Of a DNA stretch of 8,010 bases, positions 1 through 6,432 are shown one piece after another (within the stretch, counting starts at the first letter, position 1; each line of letters opens with the position of its first letter). The stretch spans positions 1 to 8,010 of the forward strand of contig CAAEEC010000302.1 in NCBI GenBank assembly GCA_900754755.1. Reading direction: 5' to 3'. A program made the position numbers and the translations under genes. The notes beneath the pieces are model-generated. The model had not been told where the DNA came from and ran no database searches. It was given only the letters and a program-made list of their open reading frames with translations. The DNA is from Clostridia bacterium. GTDB lineage: Bacteria > Bacillota > Clostridia > Christensenellales > Aristaeellaceae.

Positions 1-1
1 A

Positions 2-9
2 AGAGGTGA
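2..9 (+). promoter_or_regulatory. Ribosome binding site of the MotA/ZorA-like gene
   Basis: AGAGGTGA lies five bases before the ATG at 15. This spacing makes the ATG at 15 a better start than the in-frame GTG at 6, because that GTG is itself part of the Shine-Dalgarno sequence. The promoter would lie to the left of the window. Confidence 0.75.
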
Positions 10-14
10 AGAAA

Positions 15-1556
15 ATGAACTGGGTGCAAAATCTGCTGGGTTCGGCCAGTGTGGCGGATATCCTGGTATACGCGGCGATCATTGCGATTTTTGTGCTGGG
101 CATCGCCAAGTGCGTGATGCCGGTGCTCAACACGCGTAGACTTTTGCTGCGCGCCATCCGCAACATCAAGGCGGGGGACAACGCCAAGATTTCCTGGCAG
201 GACGACAAATTTTTGGGCAAAGGCTCGCTCTTTCCCCATTGGAGCGAATATTTGAACAACTTGTTTTTTGCCGATGGCGCTTACCACAATGCCAGCGCGA
301 TTGAGGACTATATCAATGAAGAAACCGTGATTGAAGAGCCCGGGCGCTCCGTTCTGGCGGACGCGATTCCCGGCATCCTGGTTTCGCTGGGCTTTTTGGG
401 CACGTTGATCGGCCTTTCCACGGGCTTGGCCAATTTTAGTATGGAAGACTCCTCGGCGGTGCAGATTTCCATCGAAACGCTGATCCCCAGCATGCGCTAC
501 GCGTTTATGACGTCGATCTTTGGCGTGATTGGCTCCATTCTTTTCACCATGGTTGTGCGCATGACCAATGGCTTTACCAACCACGCGCTCACGGAATTTT
601 ATTCCGCCATGAAAGGCCGCGCGGGCGTGCTCTCCGTAGATCCGATGACGCAGGTCGCCATTTACCAGCAGGAGCAAACGGCGCTGATCCAAAAACTGGA
701 ACGCGAGCTGGGCGCTTCCATCGAGGCGGGTGTCCGGCCTTTGCAAAAGAGCCTGAACGAATTCATGAGCATTTCCACAAACGAGCAGATGCGCTTCTTA
801 AACGCCGTGGTGGAGCGCTTTGTGGATCAAATGGATCAGACGCTCAAGGGTCAGTTGCGCAATTTCGCCGTTACGCTGGATGAAACCTGCCGCCACCACG
901 AGGAAGTGCAGGAAAGCTACAAGGCGAACCTCGCTCAGCTCGAGCGCATGGCGCGCGAAATCGCTCAGTATGAAAAGCTGAACGATCAGATGGTTTCCAA
1001 GCTCGACGGCTATTTGAACCGGATGAGCGCGGCGCAGGTCAAATTGGAAGAAAGCTATCGCCGCGTAGGCAGCAGCGTGGAGCAGATGGAGGGCGTGGCG
1101 CAAAAGCAAAACAATTATTTGCAAACCGTCACGGCCGCGCAATCCGAAATTTCTAAGGCGGCTACGCTTTTCCAGCAGGCGAGCGAAAAGTATATGGCGC
1201 TGTTCAGCGAGAACTTCCAGAAGTCCACGCAGGCGATTCTCAAGGCTTCTTCGAACATGGATACCAGCGCCAAAGCGATGGATGCGGGCGCGAAATCCCT
1301 GGAAAATGCGCATAAAGCGCTGGTGGGGCAGATCAACAAGGATCTGCGCGAAACGCTGGAGATTTTCGACCAGAACATGCAGCACATCGTCAAGCAATTG
1401 GGCGTCGCGGTGAACGAAATCACGGCGTCTGTTGAGAATCTGCCGCGCGCGGTGGGAGGAACGGCGCGCGTGTTTGAGCAGCAGCTCAATGAGATGATCG
1501 CCACCCTGCAGCGCGCGCAGGCGGCGCTGGACGATGCCGTTGCCCGCATGCGCTGA
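15..1556 (+). CDS. ZorA-like MotA/TolQ/ExbB proton-channel protein with long helical tail
   Basis: Probable channel-forming stator subunit of an ion-driven inner-membrane motor, 513 residues from the ATG at 15. Three hydrophobic segments are visible at about 14-38, 117-141 and 160-181, with a cytoplasmic loop of roughly 75 residues between the first two, as in ExbB/TolQ and ZorA. The second segment carries the family-type run PGILVSLGFLGTLIGL (Pro119, Thr130) and the third carries AFMTSIFGVIGS (Thr166), matching the conserved Thr/Gly-rich pore helices. From about 185 to the end the protein is polar, nearly proline-free and rich in Gln, Glu, Lys and Ala, so it should form a long cytoplasmic helical or coiled-coil tail. 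MotA and ExbB lack such a tail, but Zorya ZorA has one. The next gene, 18 bases on, is a MotB/ZorB-like partner, so the two very likely form one complex. Zorya membership is inferred. Other stator-type motors of unknown role in Clostridia remain possible, since no effector gene is in view. Confidence 0.85.
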   Translation: MNWVQNLLGSASVADILVYAAIIAIFVLGIAKCVMPVLNTRRLLLRAIRNIKAGDNAKISWQDDKFLGKGSLFPHWSEYLNNLFFADGAYHNASAIEDYINEETVIEEPGRSVLADAIPGILVSLGFLGTLIGLSTGLANFSMEDSSAVQISIETLIPSMRYAFMTSIFGVIGSILFTMVVRMTNGFTNHALTEFYSAMKGRAGVLSVDPMTQVAIYQQEQTALIQKLERELGASIEAGVRPLQKSLNEFMSISTNEQMRFLNAVVERFVDQMDQTLKGQLRNFAVTLDETCRHHEEVQESYKANLAQLERMAREIAQYEKLNDQMVSKLDGYLNRMSAAQVKLEESYRRVGSSVEQMEGVAQKQNNYLQTVTAAQSEISKAATLFQQASEKYMALFSENFQKSTQAILKASSNMDTSAKAMDAGAKSLENAHKALVGQINKDLRETLEIFDQNMQHIVKQLGVAVNEITASVENLPRAVGGTARVFEQQLNEMIATLQRAQAALDDAVARMR

Positions 1557-1574
1557 AGCGGGAGGTGACGGACG

Positions 1575-2579
1575 ATGCGCAAATCAATGCGCGGAAAGCG
1601 CAGGGGCGGCGAAGATAAGAGCTTCTGGCTGTGCTTTTCCGATTTGATGAGCACCTTGGTGTTGGTGTTGGTGCTGATCATGTTTTATAGCCTTTATTTG
1701 CATTTTGACACGATGGAAGAAGCCACGGCGCGGCTGCTGCAGACCGAGCAATCCCTGGCAGACCGGGAAGCGGAAATCGCCGCGCAGGATGAGGAACTGC
1801 GCATCAGCAACATGCAACTGATCGAGCGCGAGGCCGCGCTGAACGAAGCGTTGGCGGAGCTGGAACAGGCGCAATTGGAATTGCAGGCTTCGCAGCTGAG
1901 CGCGCAGGAGCGCGAAGAATTGCTCGCCGCCTTGCAGACGCAATTGGAAGGGCAGCAGGCGCAGCTGGAGGATCAGCAGGCGCAACTGGAAGATCTGATC
2001 GGCGTGCGTTCCCGCATCATCGTGGAGTTGGCCAGCGCGCTAAGTGAAGCGAATGTACAGGTGGATACGGATCAGAACACGGGCGCTATCCGCCTTTCCA
2101 GTGAGGTGCTCTTCAACGTGGGCCAGGCCGTGCTCAAGCCAGAGGGCGAACGCTTTTTGCAGCGCTTTATCCCCGTGTATATGGATGTGCTGCTCTCTGA
2201 GGAATACGCGGATTCGGTGAGCGAGATCATCATCGAGGGGCACACGGATTCCACGGGCACGTACATCGAAAACATGGAGCTTTCGCAAAACCGCGCGCGC
2301 GCCGTGCTGCAATACATTCTCAGCAGCGATTTCACCCAGCTTTCTTACAGTGAAAAGCAGGCGCTGCGCGAGGTGGTGACGGTGAACGGCCGCTCTTCCA
2401 GCGATCCGGTGCTGGATGAAAATGGCCTGGAAAATATGGACGCTTCGCGCCGCGTGGAATTCAAATTCCGCCTGCACGATGAAACCATGATCCAGCAGAT
2501 GCAGGAATTGCTCGATAGCTTTTCTATAGCGGATACACAGACGGATACCCAGCAAGAGAGCGCGCAGAGCGCGCAATAA
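1575..2579 (+). CDS. ZorB-like MotB/OmpA-family stator protein
   Basis: Single-pass partner of the preceding channel protein, 334 residues. The ATG at 1575 is preceded by GGAGGTGA with a six-base spacer. A short basic N-terminus (MRKSMRGKRR) leads into FWLCFSDLMSTLVLVLVLIMF at about 17-37, a membrane helix with Asp23 near its start. This is the position of the proton-accepting aspartate in MotB, TolR/ExbD and ZorB. Residues about 46-145 form a long coiled coil ending in LE(G/D)QQAQ heptads. Residues about 171-300 are an OmpA-like peptidoglycan-binding domain: F180, GHTDSTG at 222-228, LSQNRARAV at 236-244 and a closing SRRVEFKF at 291-298. The last 34 residues are polar and rich in Gln, Ser and Thr. 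The OmpA domain should anchor the stator to the wall outside the membrane. The coiled-coil spacer is longer than I would expect for ZorB, perhaps fitted to a thick Gram-positive wall. TolR/ExbD is unlikely because those lack the OmpA domain. Confidence 0.87.
   Translation: MRKSMRGKRRGGEDKSFWLCFSDLMSTLVLVLVLIMFYSLYLHFDTMEEATARLLQTEQSLADREAEIAAQDEELRISNMQLIEREAALNEALAELEQAQLELQASQLSAQEREELLAALQTQLEGQQAQLEDQQAQLEDLIGVRSRIIVELASALSEANVQVDTDQNTGAIRLSSEVLFNVGQAVLKPEGERFLQRFIPVYMDVLLSEEYADSVSEIIIEGHTDSTGTYIENMELSQNRARAVLQYILSSDFTQLSYSEKQALREVVTVNGRSSSDPVLDENGLENMDASRRVEFKFRLHDETMIQQMQELLDSFSIADTQTDTQQESAQSAQ
1941..2003 (+). repeat. Three 21-base in-frame repeats encoding coiled-coil heptads
   Basis: Units begin at 1941, 1962 and 1983 with CAATTGGAAG, CAGCTGGAGG and CAACTGGAAG. 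The first two units end in CAGCAGGCG. Each encodes one heptad (QLEGQQA, QLEDQQA), and the third diverges after QLED. Each unit is a multiple of three bases, so copy-number change would lengthen or shorten the ZorB-like coiled coil without breaking the frame. Confidence 0.7.
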
Positions 2580-2586
2580 ACCAACA

Positions 2587-2626
2587 GGGCGGGGGCAGCC
2601 TCGGCGCGACCGGGGCGGCCCCGCCT
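2587..2626 (+). terminator. Strong two-part hairpin between the motor genes and the rhamnosidase gene
   Basis: An outer stem GGCGGGG (2588-2594) pairs perfectly with CCCCGCC (2619-2625). Inside it GCCTCGG (2598-2604) pairs with CCGGGGC (2610-2616), with one G-U pair and a CGCGA loop. Only small bulges separate the two stems. It starts eight bases after the stop of the ZorB-like gene. The sequence after it is TTATAAAA rather than a clean T-run, so it may be a weak terminator, a processing barrier or a 3'-end stabiliser. It would separate expression of the motor pair from the downstream genes. Confidence 0.5.
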
Positions 2627-2634
2627 TATAAAAC

Positions 2635-2640
2635 GGAGGG
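2635..2640 (+). promoter_or_regulatory. Ribosome binding site supporting the GTG start of the GH78 gene
   Basis: GGAGGG is followed by a seven-base spacer and then GTG at 2648. The encoded N-terminus begins directly with the conserved first strand of the rhamnosidase N-domain, which agrees with this GTG start. Confidence 0.7.
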
Positions 2641-2647
2641 AAATCCT

Positions 2648-5257
2648 GTGCAAATTGTTCGGCCAAGGCTGGAAGCGTTGCGCGAGCCCATGGGCGTGGA
2701 CGAGCCGCGCCCGCGGTTCAGCTGGCAACTGCGTTCGCAGGAACGGTCAGCGGCGCAATCCGCCTATCGGATTGAAGTGCACGCGGGTGACACGTTGGTG
2801 TGGGACAGTGGAAAGGTCGTTTCGCGCCAGAATTCACAGGTGGAATACGCGGGGGCGCCGCTCAAGCCGCGCACGCACTATTGGTGGCGGGTTCGCGTGT
2901 GGGATGAGCGCGGCCTGGATGCGGGCGCTAGCCGCATCGCGCATTTTGAAACGGGGCTGATGGGCAAATGGCGCGCGCGCTGGATTGCACACCCCAAGCA
3001 ATATGAGCCGGGCAAGCCGCTGGGCGTGGTGCGGTTTTCGCGCGCGTTTGAAGTGAAGGAACCGGTGGAAAGCGCGCGGCTTTACGTGAGCGCGTTGGGC
3101 GTGTACGCGGTTTCTCTCAATGGCGCGCGCGCGCATGACGCGCGCTTGTGCCCCGGGCCCACCAGCACAAAGCGGCGCGTGCATTATCAGGCTTTTGACG
3201 TTACGAAGTTTTTGCGCGAGGGAAACAACGAGATTTGCGCGGATGTGGCGGGCGGATGGTACACAGGCGCTTATGCGCATGCGCTGTGCGCGGAAAAGTG
3301 CGGCCCCCGGCAGGCGTTGATCGCGCAGTTGTATATTCGCTATACTTCCGGCGAGGAAGACGCCATTCTCACCGACTCGCACTGGCAGGCGGACGCCAGC
3401 GGCCCTTATCGCATGGCCGACCTGGCTATGGGCGTGTGGTACGATTCCACCATTGCGCCCAAAAATCCGGTGAACGCCTATTTGCCGAGCATTCCCAAAA
3501 CGCTTTTGACCTGGCCTGCGGTGCAACCCATTGTTTTTCGGGAAACGCTGAGCGCCCAGAACCTGTGGACCGCGCCCAATGGGGATAAGCTGGTCGATTT
3601 CGGGCAGAACATCGCCGGCGTGGTGCGTTTTACCGTGCGGGGCGAGCGCGGGCGCGAAGTAGCTTACGATTGCGCGGAAGTGCTCGACGCGCAGGGCAAT
3701 TTTTATCGCGAAAATTATCGCTCGGCGCGCGCGGAAGTGCGCTATGTGCTCTCGGGCGGCGGGGCGGAAACGTTCACGCCGGATTTCACGTATATGGGTT
3801 TTCGCTATATCCGGCTGAAAAACTGGCCGGAAGGCGCCAAGTGCGAGGACTTTACCGCTCTCGTCCTGCGCACGGATTTGGAGGAAAATGCGGGCTTTGA
3901 ATGCTCGGATGAACGCGTGAACCAACTGTATCACAACGCGTTGTGGACGATGCGTTCCAACCTGGTGGGTGTGCTCACGGACGCGCCCGAGCGCGATGAG
4001 CGCTTCGGCTGGACGAGCAATTATCTGGCCCTGTCCAACACGCTATGCCTGCAAATGAACGCGGCGGCTATGCTGTCCGATTGGCTGTGCGATCTGGCCA
4101 TTGAGCAGCGGGAAAATGGCGCCATTCCCTGCGCGATTCCCAATTGCTTGAGCGACGACCTTTCCGGCTCAGCGCTCAGCGACGATGCGGTGGTCACGGT
4201 GCCGTGGGCGCTGTATAAAGCCTATGGCAATGTGCGCATGCTGGAAAAGCACTATCCCTGCATCAAAAAATGGATCGAATTTATTTCCTCCCGCGTACGC
4301 GATGGGTTGTGGCCTGTCGACTATCAATATGGCGACTGGCTGGCGCTGGACGCGCGCGCCAATAGTTGCATCGGCGTCACCGATGTTTCCCTCATCGCTT
4401 CCGCCGCATACGCGCGGGCGGCGGATCTGGCCGCGCGCATCGCCGATGTACTCGACCGGGATTATGACGCGCGCAATTTCCGCGCGTTGCACAAGAAAAT
4501 CAAGCGCGCGTATCAGCGGGAATTCATCACCGCCACGGGCCGCTTGGCCGTGAACACGCAGACCGCGCACATTCTAACGCTGCGCTTTGATCTGTGCGAG
4601 GAAGAGCATCGCGATCGCATTGCCAACGATTTGTTCCGGCTAATTGAAGAAAACAGCGATTGCCTTACCACGGGCAGCGCGGGCACGCCATCCGTTTTGC
4701 CCTTGCTCACCAGCCTGGGCCGGCACGATCTGGCGGCGCGCGTGTTGTTTCGGGACGATATGCCCTCCTGGCTATACGCCGTGCGCCACGGCGCGACCAC
4801 CATCTGGGAACGCTGGGACGGCATTCAGCCCGACGGCGCGTTTGCCAACCCGGAATTCAATTCGTTCAACCATCCGCTGGGCAGTTGCATCGCCGCGTGG
4901 CTGGTTTCGTGCGTGGCGGGCATCGGCTTTTATCGCAGCCCCATGTACGCGGATATCCTTTTGCATCCCCGCTTTACCGAGGGGATGAGCTTTGCCTCCG
5001 GCTGGCACAGAACGCCCTACGGCGTGATTCGCTGTGGCTGGCGGCTTTCGGGCGTGGAAGCGCAGGTGGAAGTGTCCGTGCCCGTGAACTGCGAAGCGCT
5101 GGTGATTTTGGAAAACGCGTGGCTGGGCAATGTGCGCGAAAAGGACGGCGATTTTCTCCATTCACCCGGCGTGAAGCGGGCCTGGCAGTCGGATAACGAT
5201 GTGTTTGTGCGCGTGGACGCGGGCAATTACGAATTCACTTGGCGATTTGAACTGTAA
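2648..5257 (+). CDS. GH78 family alpha-L-rhamnosidase, cytoplasmic
   Basis: Predicted to release terminal alpha-L-rhamnose from imported rhamnosides by inverting hydrolysis. The protein has 869 residues with the usual GH78 order. Residues about 1-104 are an Fn3-like N-domain (PRFSW, SAYRIEV, WDSGKV, YWWRVRVWD, FETGL). Residues about 140-290 are a carbohydrate-binding beta-sandwich (ARLYVSALGVYAVSLNG, FDVTKFL, GGWYTG). Residues about 305-405 are a concanavalin-like domain (VDFGQNIAG, FTYMGFRYIRL). Residues about 410-775 are the six-hairpin (alpha/alpha)6 catalytic domain, followed by a C-terminal beta-sandwich. The catalytic motif DAPERDERFGWTSN at 445-458 supplies the predicted general acid Glu451. 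TTIWERWDG supplies the general base Glu721, and FNH supplies His742, 21 residues later as I recall for characterised GH78 enzymes. Oddities: the usual DCP is DAP, and the final Asp of GWTGD is Asn458. There is no signal peptide. No sugar transporter or rhamnose catabolic gene is in view, so the natural substrate is open. Confidence 0.92.
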   Translation: MQIVRPRLEALREPMGVDEPRPRFSWQLRSQERSAAQSAYRIEVHAGDTLVWDSGKVVSRQNSQVEYAGAPLKPRTHYWWRVRVWDERGLDAGASRIAHFETGLMGKWRARWIAHPKQYEPGKPLGVVRFSRAFEVKEPVESARLYVSALGVYAVSLNGARAHDARLCPGPTSTKRRVHYQAFDVTKFLREGNNEICADVAGGWYTGAYAHALCAEKCGPRQALIAQLYIRYTSGEEDAILTDSHWQADASGPYRMADLAMGVWYDSTIAPKNPVNAYLPSIPKTLLTWPAVQPIVFRETLSAQNLWTAPNGDKLVDFGQNIAGVVRFTVRGERGREVAYDCAEVLDAQGNFYRENYRSARAEVRYVLSGGGAETFTPDFTYMGFRYIRLKNWPEGAKCEDFTALVLRTDLEENAGFECSDERVNQLYHNALWTMRSNLVGVLTDAPERDERFGWTSNYLALSNTLCLQMNAAAMLSDWLCDLAIEQRENGAIPCAIPNCLSDDLSGSALSDDAVVTVPWALYKAYGNVRMLEKHYPCIKKWIEFISSRVRDGLWPVDYQYGDWLALDARANSCIGVTDVSLIASAAYARAADLAARIADVLDRDYDARNFRALHKKIKRAYQREFITATGRLAVNTQTAHILTLRFDLCEEEHRDRIANDLFRLIEENSDCLTTGSAGTPSVLPLLTSLGRHDLAARVLFRDDMPSWLYAVRHGATTIWERWDGIQPDGAFANPEFNSFNHPLGSCIAAWLVSCVAGIGFYRSPMYADILLHPRFTEGMSFASGWHRTPYGVIRCGWRLSGVEAQVEVSVPVNCEALVILENAWLGNVREKDGDFLHSPGVKRAWQSDNDVFVRVDAGNYEFTWRFEL

Positions 5258-5279
5258 AGCGGAAGGAATGAGAACCGGT

Positions 5280-5969
5280 ATGCAGACGATTGCGCGCGTG
5301 CGCACGGATTTTTCCAGCAAATTTGGCGTGCCCCGGCAGAGCGGTACGGAAGGGTTGCGCGGCGAGGTGGTGTTTGAGCCGCCTTTTCGCAATCCGGATG
5401 CGGTGCGCGGCTTGGAAGGCTTTTCGCACATCTGGCTCCTTTGGCAATTTTCGCTCGCGCAGCGCGAAGGCTGGTCGGCCACGGTGCGCCCGCCGCGCCT
5501 GGGAGGCAATGTGCGCGTAGGCGTGTTCGCGTCTCGCGCGCCTTACCGGCCCAATCCCATCGGTCTTTCGTCCGTGCGCTTGGAAGGCATTGAAATGCGC
5601 GGCGAGCAAGGGCCGGTGTTATTGGTTTCCGGTGTGGATATGGTGGACGGTACGCCGGTTTACGACATCAAGCCCTATCTGCGCGCAGACGCGCATCCGG
5701 ATGCGCGCGAAGGGTTTTCCGGGCCCGTGCGCGCCCATGCGCTGCGGGTGGAGTTTCCGCCGGAACTGCTCGCGCGCATTCCGGAAGCATTGCGCGCCGG
5801 CCTCTTGGAAGCGTTGCGCCAGGATCCCCGGCCTTCCTATCAGGAAGATCCTTCGCGCCTGTACGGTGTGCCGTTCGCGGGGCAGGACGTGCGCTTTACC
5901 GTGGAAGGGGATGTGCTCACCGTGCGCGAAATTGGCGCGGTGCCCGGGCCGCAAATACAGGAAGGGTGA
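5280..5969 (+). CDS. trmO: tRNA (t6A37) N6-methyltransferase TrmO (TsaA/YaeB family)
   Basis: SAM-dependent methylation of N6-threonylcarbamoyladenosine at position 37 of threonine tRNAs, giving m6t6A, which fine-tunes ACY decoding. The 229-residue product aligns along its length with E. coli TrmO as I know it. Visible blocks are IARVRTDFSSKFGVPRQ (4-20), DAVRGLEGFSHIWLL (40-54), TVRPPRLGGN (68-77), YRPNPIG (89-95), DMVDGTPVYDIKPYL (120-134) and the C-terminal QDPRPSY (181-187). The first blocks form the small beta-barrel SAM-binding domain typical of this unusual methyltransferase class. The start is placed at the ATG at 5280 because GGAAGG at 5261-5266 lies 13 bases upstream. The in-frame ATG at 5268 is only one base from that motif but cannot be excluded. 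The gene begins 22 bases after the rhamnosidase stop and ends 7 bases before the deaminase, so it is probably co-transcribed. Overall length is typical. Confidence 0.93.
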   Translation: MQTIARVRTDFSSKFGVPRQSGTEGLRGEVVFEPPFRNPDAVRGLEGFSHIWLLWQFSLAQREGWSATVRPPRLGGNVRVGVFASRAPYRPNPIGLSSVRLEGIEMRGEQGPVLLVSGVDMVDGTPVYDIKPYLRADAHPDAREGFSGPVRAHALRVEFPPELLARIPEALRAGLLEALRQDPRPSYQEDPSRLYGVPFAGQDVRFTVEGDVLTVREIGAVPGPQIQEG

Positions 5970-5976
5970 AACTGCT

Positions 5977-6432
5977 ATGGACAAATGGGATGAACGGTTT
6001 ATGCAGACCGCGCGGCTGGTGGCTACGTGGGCCAGTTGTTACCAGGCCGACCGCAAAATTGGCGCGGTAATCGTAAAAAACAAGCGCATTATGACCACGG
6101 GCTACAATGGCGCGCCCGCGGGAGTGAAAACCTGCCAGGAACGGGGCGAATGCATGCGCCGCATTTGGCACATTCAATCGGGCACGCGTCAGGAGTTTTG
6201 CTATGCCATCCATGCGGAGCAAAACGCCATCATTCAGGCCGCGCGGCTGGGCGTTTCCATCGATGGCGGCACGCTGTATTGCACGCACCAACCCTGCGCC
6301 GTGTGCGCCAAGATGATCGTGAACGCGGGTATCGTGCGCGTGGTGTATGAGCATGGATACCCGGACGAGTTCGCCGTGCAGATGATGAAAGAGGGCGGTG
6401 TGGAGCTTTGCCGGTTTGGGGAGATGACATAG
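5977..6432 (+). CDS. Zinc-dependent dCMP deaminase (ComEB-type)
   Basis: Cytosolic enzyme predicted to deaminate dCMP to dUMP, the precursor for thymidylate synthase. The 151-residue product has the cytidine/deoxycytidylate deaminase signature. HAEQNA at 79-84 provides the zinc ligand His79 and the proton-shuttling Glu81, and PCAVC at 106-110 provides zinc ligands Cys107 and Cys110. The upstream block RKIGAVIVKNKRIMTTGYNGAP (26-47) and the cysteine-rich segment TCQERGECMRR (52-62) are typical of dCMP deaminases and not of free cytidine deaminases. A GTP- or dCTP-type allosteric site cannot be judged from sequence alone. AAGGGTGA at 5962-5969 overlaps the trmO stop codon and lies seven bases before the ATG, which indicates translational coupling. 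The gene overlaps the start of the next gene by 25 bases. B. subtilis ComEB is a functional relative, but the sequence is closer to the generic clostridial form, so no symbol is assigned. Confidence 0.92.
   Translation: MDKWDERFMQTARLVATWASCYQADRKIGAVIVKNKRIMTTGYNGAPAGVKTCQERGECMRRIWHIQSGTRQEFCYAIHAEQNAIIQAARLGVSIDGGTLYCTHQPCAVCAKMIVNAGIVRVVYEHGYPDEFAVQMMKEGGVELCRFGEMT

Noticed and set aside
2626..2633. TTATAAAA as a -10 promoter box for the rhamnosidase gene
   Set aside because: No -35-like hexamer lies about 17 bases upstream, where the sequence is the GC-rich hairpin, and transcription would start within the ribosome binding site.
3123..3134. Alternating GC run that could form Z-DNA
   Set aside because: It encodes ordinary Ala and Arg codons, and such runs are common across this window as a general compositional habit.
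2834..3934. Long minus-strand open frame of 366 codons inside the rhamnosidase gene
   Set aside because: It is antisense to a clearly conserved GH78 gene, its product is low-complexity and rich in Arg, Ala and His, and no family is recognisable. GC-rich coding DNA gives such frames by chance.
5199..5279. Upstream GTG-initiated extension of trmO
   Set aside because: It overlaps the end of the rhamnosidase gene by nearly 60 bases and adds residues absent from known TrmO proteins. The downstream ATG codons fit the family N-terminus.
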